In this document: in pieces, positions 35,302-47,121 of the stretch
How the letters are laid out: each line of letters starts with the position of its first letter
Position numbering within the stretch: the first letter of the stretch is position 1
From: Coniella vitis
Lineage: Eukaryota; Ascomycota; Sordariomycetes; Diaporthales; Schizoparmaceae
Direction of reading: 5' to 3'
Length of the DNA stretch: 64,000 nucleotides
NCBI GenBank assembly: GCA_011317545.1
Contig: WUJK01000006.1
Coordinates: 2,728,001 to 2,792,000, forward strand
Program-made: the position numbers and the translations under genes
The notes under the pieces: model-generated
The model's input: only the letters and a program-made list of their open reading frames with translations
Told to the model about the DNA's origin: nothing
Databases searched by the model: none

Positions 35302-38105
35302 ATGTTCAGCTTTCACTCCCTCTATCCCGCAAAACTGTACCAGAAATCGGCATCGGAACCGAAGGTGGAATCTACGACAGCTGGAGGCACCATCAGCCAT
35401 CTCGGCCGCAGCGGCTCGACTCTGTCCCGAATCGAGGATCTCGAGTTGCGACTCATAGAGGAAGCGTCCACACACCACCACAAACGCAAGGCAGCAGAGA
35501 AACATGGCTCGCAACGAGGCGATGAGACGCCTGCGCCTGGCGGTCGCACGGGCAACAAGTCCTCCCAGGCGGTCGTCGCCGCCGCCGCCGCCATTCAGCA
35601 GCAGCCCCTGCGAAAAGTGGCAAGCGAGTCATCCCTGGCAGACGTGACGGCGGCAAGCCAGGGGCAGGCCAAGAGGAGGAAAAGCCCCCCCATCATGGCT
35701 ACGGAGCAGCCGCCGCCGCCGCCGTCGTCGTTCATGGCACAGGAAAGCCAGACCGAGCTGGATGACCGGCCGACGTCGAGGGACCTGTCATTCACGCCTC
35801 TGGTCGAGGATGAAGCGCTGTCGCTCAACCTGGATGGCGCCGCGGACGAACGAGACCTTGCGCGATTCCAAATCGCGGAACAGGCGGACTATGAGAACGA
35901 GGACTTTGACGACTGCGAGGACCAAGCATATCTCGGGGATCTCTCGACTTTCAGTAGTAAAACGGGATCTGTCACTCGCACAAATACTTCTGAGGCGTAT
36001 GGTGAGCCTGAGATGCGCCAGGATTTCGCCAGGTCCGCCTCTGTGGTAGATGTTGTCGCCATCTCTGAAGACGGAGATGGATCCTCACCACCTCCGCCAG
36101 AACCACGGCCCACGGAACGCGAGGAGCCCTTTGAAGAGTCTACAGGAGCACCATCTGTACACGAGTCGACCATTCCTCAGATTGAGACGGCTGAAGCTGT
36201 GCCAGAACCGTGCCAAAAAACGTCAAGTCACACGACTATTCCACAAATTGAGCCCACGGAGCCCAAGGAGCCTTTCGAAGCGTCCAAGGGAACAACACTT
36301 GCACAAAAATCACCCATTCCACAAATCGAGAGGCCTGACGTTGGCCCAGAACCGTGCCAAAAGCCACCAAGCCACTCGCCCACCACCCTGGAAACCTCGA
36401 AACTACAACCTACCGTTCATTCCAACTTTATACCATACCGGCGCGACCCAGAGACTGTCGTAGCCTACCTAATCCCTCTGCCTCGACCTGCGGTACGCGG
36501 CGTGCCCGTTGATTCCGTGCCGTCCAGATACTTCTTGTACACCCCTCCGCCACCACACCTCCTCCAACCCACAGCCGCCCACCGCCACCACCACCACCAC
36601 ACAGAAAGCCATGTGCACAAGGTCCGTCGCCACTGGCAGCAGCACCTGCGCGCAGCCACGAGCGATGCGCACAGGCCTGCATGCACAGCCCAGGGCCTCC
36701 GCAGCAGACTCGCGCAGCGCACAGCAAGGTGTCTTGACGACGGGGGGCACAAATCCGCCAGCACGGCCTTCATCACCCGGGTGCACCCAGACACGGTCAG
36801 ACACCTGATCCTCATCCACCCGCTGGGGCTCGTCGGCTCGCCGCAGACCCTACCCGGAGTGCTCCAAACCATCCACGCGCAGGTCCTCGAGGCAAAACAC
36901 GCGGTGCAACGGCAGAGTGTGCTCAGAGCCGCGGTCCTCCTGCCGGCGCTGGCTGTGGATGCCGCGGCTGTATGCTTTGGTGGGCGGGCAGAGGGTGAGG
37001 GGGGCATTTGGATGCAGTCCAGCATCGCGCAATACCGGGGCGCGCGGGCCCTGGCGAGGAAGATGGCGCCGGTCCCGAAAGAGACGGAGATTACTCGTGA
37101 CCAGCTTGTCAGGGATGCGGCGCGGGTTGCGCAGCAGGAGCCGAATCGGCCAGGCGAACCGGGTGGCCAAGGCCCGCGGCGGTTGAGACGCAGCCTCGAT
37201 GCTTTGAGGAAAGGCATGATGGGTTCAGTGCGGGAGTCGAGAAGCCAGCGCCGGGCCAAGGGCAAGGCGATACAACGCCATCAGGGTCTTGAGTCTGGCC
37301 CTCACGAAACCCCCAAGAAGAAGGGTCAGGCGGCCAGTACGGCCAGCAGTCCGGTCGATTCGCTTGCGAGTATTGTGGTGGATTCCGACTTTTGCGGCTT
37401 TCTTGAACACGCCGTGGAAGATATCGCGAGTGCTGGATCCTTGGTGGAAGAAGGGGATAATCATGTCATGCAAACCACTCTAGACGGACAGCAGTCGTCG
37501 AGGAAGCAGCAGGGTCAACCGGTGGAGAAGCTGCAAGCCAAGGGCGAGAATTTCCAGCTCACATTATGCTCCAGTCCTGGGATGGATCTCTTTAGCAAGT
37601 ATGTACAGGCGAGCTGCCATCAACGGGATTCCAAGGCCTTTTCCAAGCCACACACCGCGCCGACTGAAGAGGACGTCTTGGCTATGCTTGGGTGGGAGCC
37701 ACAGGAGCGAGGCGAGCCGAACTCGCCATCACAGGCTGACGACCTCCAGGTGAGCCAAACTCCTCAGCAACATCTAAAAAGAAACAACCTGAAAACTAAC
37801 TTCGCTTGGACGAATAGTGGCAGAAGCGCGAGGCAGAGACAGATCTGCGCAGCCTAGCACACCAAGCGGCCAAGTCGTGGCAAAAGCAGTGCAATAGACA
37901 TATTGGGAAACGCAACCGATCCGTCATCAGGAAACCCAGCAAGACTGGGACTTTTCCCGCCCAACACCAGGCATGTACGACAGAGAAACGTCCACGTTCA
38001 AACGAATCAAAAGCTCAGAAGAAAAGCGACCGACAGGCAGACCCGAAGATTAAGCGACATCACAAACTCGGTGCCATTATCAGGCGCCTTACTAGCAAAT
38101 CCTGA
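35302..38105 (+). CDS. 911-residue protein of unknown function
   Basis: Two exons, 35302-37749 and 37818-38105. The intron has a GTGAGC donor, a CTAAC branch site and a GAATAG acceptor, and joins DDLQ to WQKREAETDLRSLAHQAAKS in phase 0. The Met at 35302 (CGACCATG context) is chosen; the frame extends slightly upstream without another ATG. Residues 1-370 are disordered, with a 38-residue segment present twice (EPFE..., IPQIE..., PEPCQK). The middle looks ordered and possibly conserved: FIPYRRDPETVVAYLIPLPR, RYFLYTPPPPHLL, a His-rich stretch, then FITRVHPDTVRHLILIHPLG and helical Ala-rich sequence. The C-terminus is Lys/Arg-rich (KRNRSVIRK, KIKRHHK), suggesting nuclear location. I do not recognise the family. 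Confidence 0.85.
36119..36375 (+). repeat. Two-copy internal protein repeat
   Basis: Copies at about 36119-36230 and 36264-36375 both encode EPFE-x-S, then IPQIE, then PEPCQK-x-x-SH in the same order, giving a 38-residue diverged tandem duplication inside the disordered part of the 911-residue protein. Confidence 0.85.
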
Positions 38106-40296
38106 CCCTGGAATATAAAGGAAGAGGACGAAATCAATCCAAATCAAGTATGATATAAGGGCCTAGGTCCATGAGAATCCTGGGTGCGTATCAATGAAGG
38201 GAGTTAATCAGTCCAAGAATGGATCAAGGGCGCCCGGTGATATAGCTTCACATGGTGCGTCCAAGGGAAGGAAGGAAATTTTGCGGAATTTTACCATACA
38301 CGGAGGGAAGGGCGTCTCTATAAATCAACCTTTAAATTATGGCTGTAAAGCTAGAGTCGCCATACATGTACATTGCAGATGATACCCACTTATAGATGAG
38401 GACAACGTTACTTCAAATTATTCTTTGTTCGCATGTCAGTTGACGAAATCGAGTGCCAGGAACAAGCATTCTACAAGCCACGTAGAACACCTTCCGCTAA
38501 CAAGTCGTGGAAGGCTATCCAAGCGCATCACCACGACGGGGATAAAGACTTACAGTAGCGTGAAGTCGTGGCGTCACCATACCAATAGTCAGTGACGGCT
38601 CAACAAGCATCGGCAGTTTGAGTCTTGGCTGGTATAAAACGACACAAGATCATGGCCGTAACACCGAGAGCCACAGACGTACAAGATCGAAATCAAGATG
38701 TTCCAATTGCGAAGCCACGCGTGACGCGCGTGTACTTTCTACTCGGCGATTCTGTTTCTTCTCCAACCTGGTGTGCCGCGTGCACGGAATCATAATGGAA
38801 CTGGTCATGGTACTTATGTCAACGAACCAGTTTCCAATTACTTCGGTTCAAGTCAAGCCGAGCCGGAAGTTCCCAGACTTGGTTAACGGCTCACCTTGAC
38901 TTCCAGGTCACGAACTCGAGTCTGGGCAATAGATATCCCTTGAGTTACAAATCGCTCATATGTCCCTACTACATACTTAATAGAACGGGACAACTTGGGC
39001 GGAAAAGGGGCAGACAGAAAAGCAATCAAGAGCTTCTGATCCAGAGCCATAGACAAACGAGAACAGTCAAGAACGGACTACGAGCTCCAAAGAATCGGGA
39101 TCAAAACATTGGACAGGGAAAACCGCTACCTAGTGCTAAGTGTACAGATTTCTGAAAATGTTCAACTTCTTTCCAGTGAGTAACGGCATGTTGACAGCTG
39201 TCCTTGACAACACTTCTATGCATGGATCAACGACCATCATGGCCCAAAGAGCCGAAACAGTTGAGTCAACTCTATATGTTCATTACGTCAATAGCACAGT
39301 TGTTTTGCGGGATTGTTGCTTTTCCATCTTCTCAAAAGTGTCAAGGTTGAATTACCTGTCAAATATGATATCAGGACCATGTGGCCGGCCTGCAGAAGTT
39401 CTCGACATTACATAATACAAAGATCTTTCAGTAATTCAAAGTGTAGCGGTCATTCCAATAATTCCTATGTACATATGCATCAGCAGATGGAGATCAGCCA
39501 TTGTGATGTTTCGGACAGCGCTCTTCCGAAGAAAACTATGAATCATGTTGACAGCGGATTTGAAAGAGCTAGCCAACCGCTAATTCACGCGGGAACTTGC
39601 GGAGATCTGCATTATCGTGTATTAACGCAAAAAGCGGCTGAGAGGTGATGTGCTATCGGGGGTTATTATACCACTTGAGCTATGAGCCATAGGGACAGCT
39701 AGTACTCCGGCTGAGTCTTGTCATGCGTTAGCACATGGCAGCATTAACTTGAGCTCGGGGAAGAATCAATGTCAAGAGTCCAATCTGCGGACTGTTTTAT
39801 CCGGACACCGGACAGCCGCATGGACTCTACGCTGGTGGCAGCTTGTCGTCACGTGCAAAAGACAATCACGTCAAAGAATAAGCAAGCGTACAAACACAGA
39901 CACTGAACTGCATATGATTGCTTTACCAAAACAAGAGAAACCTTGTGACTCAACTGTCTGTATGATCGTAATATCGATGTCAGGATCGCACGCGAGGATG
40001 AGATGATACATCTTGAGTGACATCATGACTACACTTGTTCTCCCTTGACGAGCCATCACTATGACTTCATGGTAGGCTTGTGGCAGCGGTCAAAACAAAA
40101 GCAAATTCTCCCAAGCAAACTCCAAAGGAACGTGATCAACCATAAATACGTCGCTCGCTTTTGGCTTCGCTAGTTGAAAAGTGCTTCAAATCATCCAAAC
40201 CCCCTACTTATCAACTCATCCACCAACATTTCATTATCACTCGATAAACACCTACTCTCAAAGATCTGCGCTCTGTTCTTTTGAACAAAACCCACG
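38106..40296. other. AT-richer gene desert upstream of the con-10 homologue
   Basis: No frame has domain character. The sequence becomes visibly richer in A and T than the flanking genes. The last ~150 bases, pyrimidine-rich with a CCCCT element near 40200-40205 (resembling a stress response element), probably belong to the con-10 promoter. Confidence 0.5.
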
Positions 40297-40659
40297 ATGA
40301 CTGAGAACACCAACCCCGGAAACTTTGCCAACCGGTAACTCACATCTCTAGGCTTCTAAATTTCCGGCACTTCTTATACATACTAACAATCATCCAGGCC
40401 CAAGGAGGAAGTTCAGAAGATTGCTTCCGCCGGAGGCAAGGCCAGCCACTCTGGCGGTTTCGCCAGTATGGACCCTGACAAGCAGGTTGGTGGCTCTCAA
40501 ACGAACTTTGAACATTTTACGAAAGCATCGAATTAACTGTCCTACTAGCGGGAGATTGCCAGCAAGGGTGGACAAGCCTCCAGCGGCTCGTTTGAACCTG
40601 GCAGCGAGAAGGCCCGTGAAGCTGGTCGCAAGGGTGGCTCCAAGACTTCGGATGACTAG
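40297..40659 (+). CDS. con-10: Conidiation protein 10 homologue (KGG stress protein)
   Basis: Three small exons (40297-40334, 40398-40485, 40549-40659) give 78 residues. Introns have GTAACT/GTTGGT donors and CAG/TAG acceptors, with an ACTAAC branch site in the first. The chain is hydrophilic and carries the KGG-type motifs of this family: IASAGGKASHSGGFASMDPD, IASKGGQASSGSFEPGSEKA and GRKGGSKTSDD. In Neurospora, con-10 is induced during conidiation and by light or stress; bacterial relatives are general stress proteins. No signal peptide or membrane segment is seen. It is the only gene in a 6-kb desert, and its small exons are easily missed by single-frame scans. Confidence 0.93.
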
Positions 40660-43364
40660 GGAGCTCCTGGCGAGGGATCAAAGATCTGTATTGGAATGGA
40701 TGGAACGCCGAGTATGTCATGATACGATATAATGGAAATTAATGAACGAACTTAAAATCAACTCGAGGCCTTGTTTGTGGGCAACGGACGATACAGTTCA
40801 TGCCCTTACTTTGGATGTTCTTAAGTCAGTGAGGTCCAATTTGCAAATCTGAACAATAGGATAGGAACGATTTACAAAGCGAATATAATGCCACAAAATG
40901 ACACATCAGATAATATGTCAGATGGACAATGCGAGGAGACAATTGTTTTTATGGTCTTGTCATCAAAAGATGTATCGTGCCCTTGAAGGATCGAGATAAT
41001 GGCACCCCAAAATAAAGTACCAGATATTCCTGTTACTGTAGACCTTGAACTTGATTAGTTCTCCCGGCTACAGTCAACAGATAAGATCCTCTTCAATTAC
41101 CTTTCACTAGGATACTGAATGCGACAATCTATATCAGTTACTAGGGTCTATAAATATATGGCACAAGTATTCATGTATATTGCTACTTGCCAACCACAGA
41201 TGTGGTATTATCCTTTTTTATCATCAATTTCTGGCTCATAAAACCCGGGGAAATGTTACTTGACCGGTGGCTAGGCCACGTTCGTCCAGCCGAATGCATC
41301 AGTTCTTGTTCTTCAGCAAAATGATAAGAGTTCTACTATCGCAAGAAGTTGAAAGAAAATATATTGAGCTAAGGTGTCTGCCATTATATATACATCCCCC
41401 AGAACACGCTTCTACTTGCAGGATCGCGGCAGAGGAGACATACCGTAGCTAGCACGAGCACATCACATATGGACAAGTCATTTGTCCAATAAATAACCAG
41501 CATTTACAAAAGCACTGAAACTTATTCAAGGCTGCCGTTTATGCATTGATATTGATAGTACGGGTTTGATGAGCATGAGATGAAGCTACACTCCATACAA
41601 CGGATGAAATCAAGAACGTGTTGTTCAAGGTGCCATGATAGCACATGTCTTTTTAGTCCCGAGTTTATCAGTGTAGTATTGCTGCGGTAATTACAACCGC
41701 GTATGAGCGTAGACACAGTATTTAGTAGAAGTATTTATGATCTCTATGGGTTGGGTTAGAAGTACATATACAGTAGGAGTCGGCGAGAAGTGGATGGCCA
41801 TCGATCGAATTGAGATTCAAGAATGCTGCAATAGTAAGTATTTTCTGTGATGCTGACCAATCTAGGAAGGTCGAGATTACGGAAGCAAAAATGCCTAATT
41901 CAGACAACAACCCACTTGGCAGTGCTGCAGGTGGGTTCGGTGGTGACCATTTCCAAGTACAAGATGCCTGATGAGCGTGTTTTTCCCCCGCAACTGACGA
42001 TCATCAGTCTATGGTAGAAGGTGTATAGTATGATTGGCTGATCGGGTCACCTGACTGTCGAAGGCTGCATATTCGGACGGTGTCAGGCTTTGCCAGATAC
42101 GCCTCTCCAGCATGGTCCTGCGTATGGTTCCGATCACCCAGTCTTGCGTCCCATTGAAAGTGTTGAAGGGTGGTGGTCGAGTTACTGAGGATGGCAGGGA
42201 GCGGGTGTGGCGGTGAGCACACTTTTATGAGCATTCTTTCCTGGAGCTCCGAGTATCGGATGTCCAAGTTCTACTTCAAGTACTATGTAATATACTCAAA
42301 GTTTCCGAATATCGAATGTGCCGTCCCATGGAAGGTCCTTGACAATCTTGGCGACCATGCATTTGTGAACTATCGCTGGGAAGTCCTACTCCAAACAACG
42401 CCGGAACTTTTAGACCGCCAAAGTCATGCAAGCGTGGAGCTCAGTCAAACACCGATTGGCAACACTTGCTGCCACAAATACCGAGGCCAGGCGGTTTGCG
42501 CGGACTTTGGAGGGAGCTGTGGAGACCAAAAAAAAAAAGGTGGATACAGCACGCGGAAAGGGTCGATTCGCGATTTGGCTGGCATTGACGAAGGCTCAGA
42601 GATCTCGTCCTCGGGGAGATTCGACACACGACGTGTGCCTTCGGTGTGCCACGAGAGAAACACCTGTGCAATTGTGCAGAGAGTACCTTTGTAGTAGGTT
42701 GATTGAAAGGTCTCGCGTAAATCTTTCCCTCGGCCAGCTTGTTGCACAAGCACAAGCCACAGTGCGACAACCAAGAGGCAAATCGGGTCCAGACTGTAGT
42801 AATAAGTAAACGGCCCAATGGCGCCTCGAGCTCGGGCAATAGCATTGCTTTCTATTGGCCGGTGCAAAGAAACACTTTGTGCCTTCTGCTACCGGATGAT
42901 TTTGCACTGCTATCTAGTGTCCAAGTGTCAACGACCCCCAGAAACAAATCGAACCGTGCATGTTGATGGGCATTCGGATGCGTTTGCTCCACTCCCTCAC
43001 GTCTCTGTATACTATGTACATTGGACGAACGAGCGCATCGTGCAATAATGGACGGGGTACCACGATGACGACCACAGCTTGGCATGCAGAACAAAGGTCA
43101 AAAATAGATTGTCAGGCAGATACCGGCCATGTCCATGGCTACCAAGGTGCTCCCCACAAGCCGATGTTCTGCTGCTGTTGGTGCTGGCACATCATGCTGC
43201 TGTCTCTCCACCGCGATTGGTCAGCAAGGAATTCAATCCATCTCACTGGACCGTCCGCTGTGCACTATTCCCGGTGTGGAAATTCTGATTATCTGTGGCC
43301 GTGATTCCCAAGAAGTCGGACCACAATGGAAGAGAGCCACCTTGCTGGTGGTCCAACTTTCAGT

Positions 43365-43365
<1 letters not shown>

Positions 43366-43400
<35 letters not shown>
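43366..43400 (+). repeat. Poly-T tract of 35 bases
   Basis: An uninterrupted T homopolymer in non-coding DNA. A poly-A tail left by a retroposed transcript on the minus strand is one origin; polymerase slippage is another. Confidence 0.9.
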
Positions 43401-43401
<1 letters not shown>

Positions 43402-44357
43402 GCTCTTGGTCTAGCGTTCGCTTGAAATATTTGCAACGCGAGTCGAGAACGTCATTCTATTAAGGGCTTCCAGAACGAAAGGCTTAGTATTTTGCCCTTA
43501 TGGCTGAAGCTCCCAGCGGTCAAGTCCCCCTGACATTACCTTTTTAGATAGATTGCACCTCACCCCAGATTGATTGTAGAGTTTATTTTGAATTTGCGAA
43601 GACGGACAGGGGTTTTTAAGCATGCGCTTGCTCCGTACAATGTAAACTGCATATGCACATGGCAAGAATGGCATATCGCTACCGATTGGCATGAGCGGGT
43701 TTGTGTTCGGTCTCGTGCTCACAGACAAGAAATTGTTTGCCCCTGTCGATCTGCAGTTCGCCATGGCAATGCAACTGCCAAGATCCCCAGTCTCTGTGTG
43801 AACCCAGAGGGGAAATCAAACCGCGTGCTATATATGCAGTCTGTATCTTGGTTTCTACATGGGTCCGCAACATCTTCTGATCTTCTTACTACTACGATGC
43901 TAGCAGCAACCTCGGTATCCACTGCAAAGTGCAAAAAGCCTGGCCGCGTCGGCGAGTCCAGCCACGACGAGTGCATAGTTCTGTGATGGCCCGGTGGAAT
44001 GGAGCATGCGAGAACTGGAGAACAACCATGTGGAGACGAAGCTGTACCTGGAAATTACCTTCGATCAGGCTATGCCATCCTCGTGCCATGTTTCTAGAAG
44101 GCCACCTCCTTGGAAAGTATACCAAAATGCAAGGAGAATGCTGAAAACTGGATTCCATCGCGGTATGCCGTGCAACGGACACTCGGCGACCCACTCGAGA
44201 GCCAACCAACCTTCAACTTGGTAGCCTTGGCAATATGCAGATATTATCACAGTACATACATAGTATATTGGCTTACTTGATCATCGTTTCTTCTGATTTT
44301 CCTAATGGACAGACCCTGGTATCGGTGGCAGTGGCGTTTTGCTCTCCAAGGGTGGAA

Positions 44358-44364
44358 TATAAAA
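44358..44364 (+). promoter_or_regulatory. TATA-like box of the catalase-peroxidase gene
   Basis: TATAAAA lies 105 bases upstream of the start codon at 44469, a usual distance. This is a motif match only. Confidence 0.45.
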
Positions 44365-44468
44365 CATGGCATCTCCCACCACTCCTTCAACTGAGCCACA
44401 TCTCCCCCGTGGGCGCTCGTGCTATCTTGTTTATTCAAAGGCTCTGCAACACATAGACCTCTGTCACG

Positions 44469-47121
44469 ATGCGGCAGACAACGGGCTTATACTATCTGCA
44501 GGCACTGCTTGCTGCTTCAACAGCCGTTGAAGCAGCATCCTGCCCTTTCGCCGGCCAGCAACAGCGCTCGGCTCTACCAAGAGACCATCACCAGGTGATT
44601 AGTCGCCGCTCAGACAACTCGACGTCAACCACCCCGTTCGGCACCTGTCCAGTCAAGAGCAATGTGGCAGGAGGAGGTACAAGATCCTGGGACTGGTGGC
44701 CCTGCTCTCTGTCACTGCACGTGTTGCGTCAAAACACTGTCGAGTCGAATCCATACGGCGGCGATTTCGACTATGTGACAGCTTTCAACTCCCTTGATCG
44801 TAAGTACAGCGCTGTGCCGCCCATGTCTGCAGTTGCTCTTTCTTACTGACCGTCAATGCCATTGGTATAGTCGATGCCGTCAAGGACGACCTTCGCGCGC
44901 TGCTCAAAGATTCACAGTCCTTTTGGCCAGCCGACTTCGACTGGTACGGAGGCCTGTTCATTCGCATGGCCTGGCACAGTTCGGGCACATATAGAGCGTT
45001 TGATGGACGTGGTGGAGCAGGAATGGTAAGTAAAATGAAGCCCGCGGAGCATGATAAATCTTCTGGCTTGGCCTTTGTGTCTGATGACGGTGCAATTGTA
45101 GGGTCAACAACGCTTCGAGCCCCTGAACTCTTGGCCGGATAACGCCAACCTGGACAAGGCCCGCAGACTTATCTGGCCCATCAAGCAAAAGTACGGGCGC
45201 AACATCTCATGGGGTGATTTGATTGTCCTGGCTGGCAACGTGGCCCTCGAGGACGCTGGATTCCCGACTTTCGGCTACGGTGGCGGCCGCGCCGAGACCT
45301 GGCAGGCGGATGAGGCCATCTACTGGGGCTCCGAGACGGAGTGGTTCCCAGAGGGTGACAATGAGCGGTACAACGGCAGCACTGACATTTACGAGCGCGC
45401 CGACAAACTGGAGATCCCCCTTTCGAGCACCAACATGGGACTGATTTACGTCGACCCGGTTGGCCCTCACGGCATCCCCGACCCCAAGGCCTCGGCGCTG
45501 GACATCCGCACAACCTTCTCTCGCATGGGCATGGACGACGAGGAGACGGTCGCCTTGATTGCCGGTGGCCACGCGTTTGGTAAGCCTTATCCCGCGTTTT
45601 CCACCATCCTCGGACGCCCAGCATGCTAACAACCCACACAAAGGCAAAACACACGGCGCGGCTAGCGGAGATTATGTTGGCAACGTGCCAGCCACTGCAG
45701 GCATCGTGGAACAGCAACTGGGCTGGAACAACAGTTACGGCACCGGTGTGGGCCCCGATGCGATCACTTCTGGCATCGAGGTTGTCTGGACAAAGACTCC
45801 TGCCAAGTGGAGCAACGGATACCTGACCAGTCTGCTCGAGAATACATGGCAGCTTGAAGAAGGCCCCGGCGGCAACTGGCAATGGATTGCTCCCAACGGA
45901 ACACGAGACTACCCCAGTCCCTTTTCCAACACTACCTTCAACCTGCCGCGCATGATGACCTCGGATCTCGCCCTTCGCGAGGACCCCATCTACTACAACA
46001 TCTCGATGATGTACTGGAACAACTTCACCAAGCTGACTGAGGACTTTTCAAAGGCATGGTATGTGAAACCGCCCGGGCGACTCACGGAACGAGACGGGTG
46101 ACAAACAAACGTGCTAACACAAAAGTTCTGTAGGTTCAAGTTGACTCACCGCGATATGGGCCCTCGGTCTCGCTACCTCGGCCCTGAAGTGCCCGCCGAG
46201 AAGCTCATTTGGCAAGACCCTCTGCCCGACTCCAACGCAACGACCATCAGCGACGCCGACCTTGCATCTCTCAAGGAGCAGATCCTCGCCTCTGGCCTCA
46301 GCCAGGCCGAGCTGATCTCCACCGCCTGGGCTTCGGCATCCACGTTCCGTGCCACCGACAAGAGGGGCGGTGCCAACGGCGCACGCATCCGCCTGGAGCC
46401 CCAGGTCAGCTGGGCCATCAACAACGGAGCCGGCACGAACCTCTCCAAGGTCCTCAGCACGCTCGAGTCGATCCAGGCATCCTACAACACCAGCTCCAAG
46501 TCCGTCTCGCTCGCCGACTTGATTGTGCTCGGCGGCAGCGCAGCGGTAGAGCAGGCCGCGCAAGCAGCTGGCTACACAAACACGACCGTGCCCTTTACGC
46601 AGGGCCGTGTGGATGCTACCCAGGACCAGACGGACGTCAGCACCTTTGCGTACCTGGAGCCGCGCGTGGACGGCTTCCGCAACTACGGCGAGGGCACTTC
46701 CCGCGCCCGGACCGAGGCATACCTGGTCGACCGGGCCAACCTCATGGGCCTGACTCCGCCTGAGCTGACTGTCCTCGTCGGCGGCCTGCGCGTGCTCGAG
46801 ACCAACTACGACGGGTCGAGCCATGGTGTCTTTACCGACAGGCCCGGCAAGCTCACGACTGATTTCTTTGTGAACCTGCTCGATATCGACACCGTGTGGT
46901 CTGGCATCGACGGCGAGGAGGTCTTCCAGGGCAAAGACCGAGCCACTGGGGCAGACAAGTGGACGGCAACCCGCAACGACCTCATTTTCGGCTACCACGC
47001 AGAACTCCGGGCGGTGGCAGAGGTATACGCCATGGCGGATGGTGGCGACAAGTTTGTCCAGGACTTTGTCGCGGCCTGGAACAAGATCATGAACGCAGAC
47101 AGGTTCGATGTCAAGAAGTAA
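44469..47121 (+). CDS. katG2: Secreted catalase-peroxidase (KatG2 type)
   Basis: Five exons (44469-44799, 44871-45025, 45102-45579, 45644-46058, 46134-47121) join to 788 residues with good splice signals throughout. The bifunctional heme enzyme removes H2O2. Distal active-site residues are seen in FIRMAWHSSGTYRAFDGRGG (Arg142, Trp145, His146). The Tyr of the Met-Tyr-Trp adduct lies in NMGLIYVDPVGPHG, and the proximal His in VALIAGGHAFGKTHG. A C-terminal KatG domain follows (ATRNDLIFGYHAELRAVAEV). An N-terminal hydrophobic leader ending VEAASCPF predicts export. Extracellular KatG2 forms are known from plant-associated fungi such as Magnaporthe, where they meet host oxidative bursts. The leader makes this longer than cytosolic KatG1. 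Confidence 0.96.

Larger units (their letters stand above)
40660..44468. other. AT-richer gene desert
   Basis: No gene is supportable. Two overlapping plus-strand frames at 42170-42809 have partly protein-like sequence (KVLDNLGDHAFVNYRWEVLL in one, GKGRFAIWLALTKAQRS in the other), with a frame change near an A10 run at about 42530; this may be a relic. A long T homopolymer is listed separately. The last ~120 bases hold the catalase-peroxidase promoter. Confidence 0.5.
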
